A stretch of DNA of 16,429 nucleotides. Source: Oscillospiraceae bacterium. Lineage in GTDB: Bacteria; Bacillota; Clostridia; WRCU01. Below the pieces are notes generated by a model. That model did not search any database and had not been told where the DNA came from. It saw only the letters and a list, made by a program, of their open reading frames with translations. Of this stretch, positions 14,474 to 16,429 are shown piece by piece. The stretch lies in contig WRCU01000005.1 of assembly GCA_009783805.1 (NCBI GenBank), positions 1-16,429 of the forward strand, written 5' to 3'. How positions within the stretch are numbered: the first letter of the stretch is position 1; each line of letters opens with the position of its first letter. Position numbers and translations under genes: made by a program.

Positions 14474-15850
14474 TTGGATCCTTTGACCATTGAGATAACG
14501 TCCGACGGCATGAGGTGCTACGCCACCTTGAGCGAGCCGGAGGCCCCCAACGGCGCGAAGGTGGACGCCGACTACGTGCGCGCGGCCTTGGCTTCCAGGG
14601 GGGTCACCGTCGGGCTGGACGATTCGGCGATCGGCTCCGTGGCGTCCGGCTCGGAGTACGGTAGGAGGGTCTGCGTCGCAAGGGGGGTCGATTACGTGGA
14701 GTCCACCAACGCCCGCGTCGAGTACCTCTTCAAGGACAAGGCCGAAGGCGGCGGGCCCAGCGAGGTGGACGGCAAGGTCGACTTCAGGGAGATGAACAAG
14801 ATCATCACCGTGAAGGCCGACGAGGTGCTGTGCAGGCTCGTGCCCGCCGACGAAGGGCAGGCCGGCGTGACCGTGACCAACGTGAGGACGGCCCCCGGCA
14901 AGCCGAAAGGCGCCGTGCTGCCCAGGGGGAAGAACACGGCCGTAAGCGCCGACGGCAGGGAGCTGCTCGCCCAAAAGGACGGGCAGGTACAGATGGCGGA
15001 CGGCAAGGTCCACATACACCCTAGCTTTGAGGTGCCCAAAAACGTCGACTACAGCACGGGCAACATATACTTCAACGGGAACGTCAGGATCCGGGGCGAC
15101 GTGCTGCCCGGCTTCAAGGTGATCGCAGAAGGAGACGTCGAGGTGGACGGGCTGGTTCAGGGGGCCCACATCCAGGCCGGCGGCGACATAACCTTGCGCA
15201 GGGGGATGAACGGCGCCGGCAAGGGGGAGCTGGTGTGCGGCGGGGACGTGGCCGCCAAGTTCCTGGAGAACAGCGACGTCTACGCCGTCGGCAGCATCAG
15301 GGCCGAGGCCATTATGAACAGCAAGGTGAGCTGCGGGGCGGACATACTGGCCACCGCGGGCAAGGGGCTGCTGGTCGGCGGGAGCATAAGGGCCAGCCGC
15401 ATGATAAACGCCAGGAAGATAGGCTCGGAGCTGTCCATAACGACGGAGCTGGAGATAGGGATAGACCCGAAGAAGAAGGAAAGGGTGGCCGACCTCCGCC
15501 AACAGGCCGTGACGCTCGAGGAGAACCTGGGCAAGACGAGGCAGATAGTTGCGACGTTGCAAAGGCAGGAGGATTCCGGTACGATAAGCGATAGCCATAA
15601 AACGATCCTGGTCCGCAGCAGGGTCTCATACGATGAGATGAGGCTGCAGCTGAACGAGGTGAGGGCGGACCTGGAGCGGCTGGATGAGGAGATGGCGGCC
15701 CAGTCCAAGGGGATGGTCGTCAAGGCCAGCGACTCCATCCATCCCGGCGTGAGGGTGAGCATCAATGGGATCAACAAGTCCGTGAACGAGAGCCTGAGGA
15801 GCGTCTCCTTGTTCGTGAGCGGGGGCGAGATGGTCCTGGGGCCATATTAG
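14474..15850 (+). CDS. DUF342 / FapA-family polymer-like beta-helix protein
   Basis: The central part matches the DUF342 (FapA) family: VDYSTGNIYFNGNVRIRGDV from about residue 190, then a chain of Gly-rich beta turns (VIAEGDVEVDGLVQGAHIQAGGDITL, GELVCGGDVAAKFLENSDVYAVGSI, LLVGGSIRASRMINARKIGS). Repeats of this kind suggest a beta-helix. A coiled coil follows (about 334-410; KKKERVADLRQQAVTLEENL), then a short beta domain to residue 458. Family members are often found beside sigD or in polar-organelle loci; the molecular role is unsettled. The start is uncertain: TTG 14474 has AGGCGG eight bases upstream and is preferred, while GTG 14465 would have its ribosome site only two bases away. It follows sigD by 25 bases. 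Confidence 0.87.
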   Translation: MDPLTIEITSDGMRCYATLSEPEAPNGAKVDADYVRAALASRGVTVGLDDSAIGSVASGSEYGRRVCVARGVDYVESTNARVEYLFKDKAEGGGPSEVDGKVDFREMNKIITVKADEVLCRLVPADEGQAGVTVTNVRTAPGKPKGAVLPRGKNTAVSADGRELLAQKDGQVQMADGKVHIHPSFEVPKNVDYSTGNIYFNGNVRIRGDVLPGFKVIAEGDVEVDGLVQGAHIQAGGDITLRRGMNGAGKGELVCGGDVAAKFLENSDVYAVGSIRAEAIMNSKVSCGADILATAGKGLLVGGSIRASRMINARKIGSELSITTELEIGIDPKKKERVADLRQQAVTLEENLGKTRQIVATLQRQEDSGTISDSHKTILVRSRVSYDEMRLQLNEVRADLERLDEEMAAQSKGMVVKASDSIHPGVRVSINGINKSVNESLRSVSLFVSGGEMVLGPY

Positions 15851-15924
15851 GGACCGGCCGCCGTTATTTTAAGGCACGGCCACCTAGGGCTAGGGATATC
15901 AACGTTAGGCGGGCGGTGAAGTCA

Positions 15925-16248
15925 ATGTCGGTCAAGATGGTGGAGCTCCAGACGATGTACCCGAAGACGCCGGAGGTATCCAAAATACACGGTGACTCGC
16001 AAAACATGAAGGGCGCCGCCGAGGGTTTCATCGCATCGCAGGTCCAGGCGAAGGCGAACGGCGAGTCAAAGGCCGTCTATTCCGGGGATAAGGCGAAAAG
16101 CCACGCCATGGCCCTCAAGGAAAGGCGCGAGGAAGAAAGCCGCGGCGGCAAGGGAAAAGGCAAGGGCGGCCGCGGACAGGAAGGCGGGGGCGGCGGGGGA
16201 GGCAAGGCGGGCAAGGAAAAAGGCACGCTCCTGGACATGAGGCTGTGA
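15925..16248 (+). CDS. Small conserved-looking basic protein downstream of sigD/fapA
   Basis: The function is unknown. The 107-residue product starts with an ordered segment (MSVKMVELQTMYPKTPEVSKIHGDSQNM), continues with a polar Ala/Lys region, and then becomes a Gly/Lys/Arg-rich low-complexity tail ending in GTLLDMRL. From memory, and not checked here, small proteins with a similar MSVK-x-(V/D)-LQ...P-K-TPEVSKI start and a hydrophobic-Asp-hydrophobic end occur near motility sigma genes in Clostridia. ATG 15925 is preferred to GTG 15916 because GGGCGG (15911-15916) is correctly spaced for the ATG. The high Lys/Arg/Gly tail suggests nucleic-acid or membrane-surface contact, which is inference only. 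It lies 74 bases after the DUF342 gene. Confidence 0.75.
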   Translation: MSVKMVELQTMYPKTPEVSKIHGDSQNMKGAAEGFIASQVQAKANGESKAVYSGDKAKSHAMALKERREEESRGGKGKGKGGRGQEGGGGGGGKAGKEKGTLLDMRL

Positions 16249-16286
16249 TCGGCCACCCGCGACGGACAGGGGCTGGGCGCGGCGCG

Positions 16287-16298
16287 CCGGGTACCCGG
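16287..16298. repeat. 12-bp perfect palindrome in the last intergenic gap
   Basis: CCGGGTACCCGG is self-complementary and partly overlaps the palindrome GGCGCGCC (16281-16288). It sits in the GC-rich 82-base gap before the last gene. It lacks a T-run, so it is not a standard terminator. An RNA stem or protein site is possible but unsupported. Confidence 0.3.
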
Positions 16299-16330
16299 AG
16301 GCGCGGGGAGGCGGGCGGGAAGAAGGCTTG

Positions 16331-16429
16331 ATGATAGAGTTCTACGGCAGCATCATAGTGTTGGGCCTGATAATCGTGGTGGCCGTCATCGTATGGATAT
16401 TCGCGGACGTGAAGCGGAACGCGGACTAC
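16331..16429 (+). CDS. Single-pass membrane protein, N-terminus only (cut by window end)
   Basis: Thirty-three codons run off the right edge. The visible part is MIEFYGSIIVLGLIIVVAVIVWIFADVKRN in three pieces: a short polar start, one membrane helix (about 7-24), and the beginning of a charged cytoplasmic region. ATG 16331 follows a GGGAAGAAGG ribosome site. The arrangement (one N-terminal helix with a cytoplasmic tail, close downstream of sigD) resembles the position of swrB/ylxL in Bacillus and of DUF6115-type proteins in Clostridia, but 33 residues are too few to assign a family. Confidence 0.7.
   Translation, partial: MIEFYGSIIVLGLIIVVAVIVWIFADVKRNADY

Noticed and set aside
15854..15883. 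Possible terminator after the DUF342 gene (GGCCG ... CGGCC with TTATTTT between)
   Set aside because: The stem is only 5 bp with a long loop, and the T-rich stretch is in the loop rather than after the stem.
15870..15899. TAAG ... GATAT before the small basic gene as a sigma-28 promoter
   Set aside because: The spacing is about 18 instead of 15 bases, and the first three positions of the -10 do not match.

Overview
The window is a dense, single-strand (+) flagellar and chemotaxis operon. It carries 17 complete genes, the end of one gene at the left edge and the start of another at the right edge. No RNA gene, insertion sequence, phage gene or CRISPR array was seen. The organism is most likely a GC-rich Bacillota of the clostridial side. 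The reasons are the gene order (fliY-cheY-fliO-P-Q-R-flhB-flhA-flhF-flhG ... cheA-cheW-cheC-cheD-sigD), the presence of CheC and CheD, the DLQ-x-FA stretch ahead of the TEKATPKKR motif in FlhB, and a FapA-like DUF342 gene next to the motility sigma factor. Codon use is distinctive for a GC-rich genome: AGG dominates for Arg and ATA is common for Ile.

Layout. (1) 1-730: C-terminus of the switch protein FliY, then a CheY response regulator. (2) 755-6541: the flagellar type III export gate, FliO, FliP, FliQ, FliR, FlhB and FlhA. (3) 6538-8711: FlhF (SRP-type GTPase) and FlhG (MinD-like ATPase), which set flagellar number and placement. These are joined to flhA and to each other by ATGA overlaps. 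(4) 8746-9396: a YcgR-type PilZ protein, a candidate c-di-GMP sensor. (5) 9502-13189: CheA, CheW, CheC and CheD. (6) 13203-15850: a two-helix membrane protein of unknown function, the sigma-28-type factor SigD/FliA, and a DUF342/FapA protein. (7) 15925-16429: a small basic Gly/Lys-rich protein and the N-terminus of a single-pass membrane protein.

How they work together. The export gate builds the flagellum, FlhF/FlhG decide where and how many, and FliY with CheY forms the switch input. CheA/CheW signal to CheY, CheC removes phosphate from CheY-P, CheD deamidates receptors, the PilZ protein may couple motility to c-di-GMP, and SigD turns on late genes. No cheB or cheR lies in this window.

Most genes overlap or sit within about 35 bases of each other, so the block is probably co-transcribed. 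The larger gaps are 105 bases before flhA, 105 before cheA, 67 before sigD, 74 before the small basic gene and 82 before the last gene. The first two hold AT-rich islands that look like internal promoters, and the gap before sigD holds a perfect 8-bp hairpin. No stretch over 300 bases lacks a gene. I found no clearly novel system. The points most worth a second look are the uncharacterised accessory genes around sigD, the GC-extreme flhB leader and the AT-rich cheA leader.
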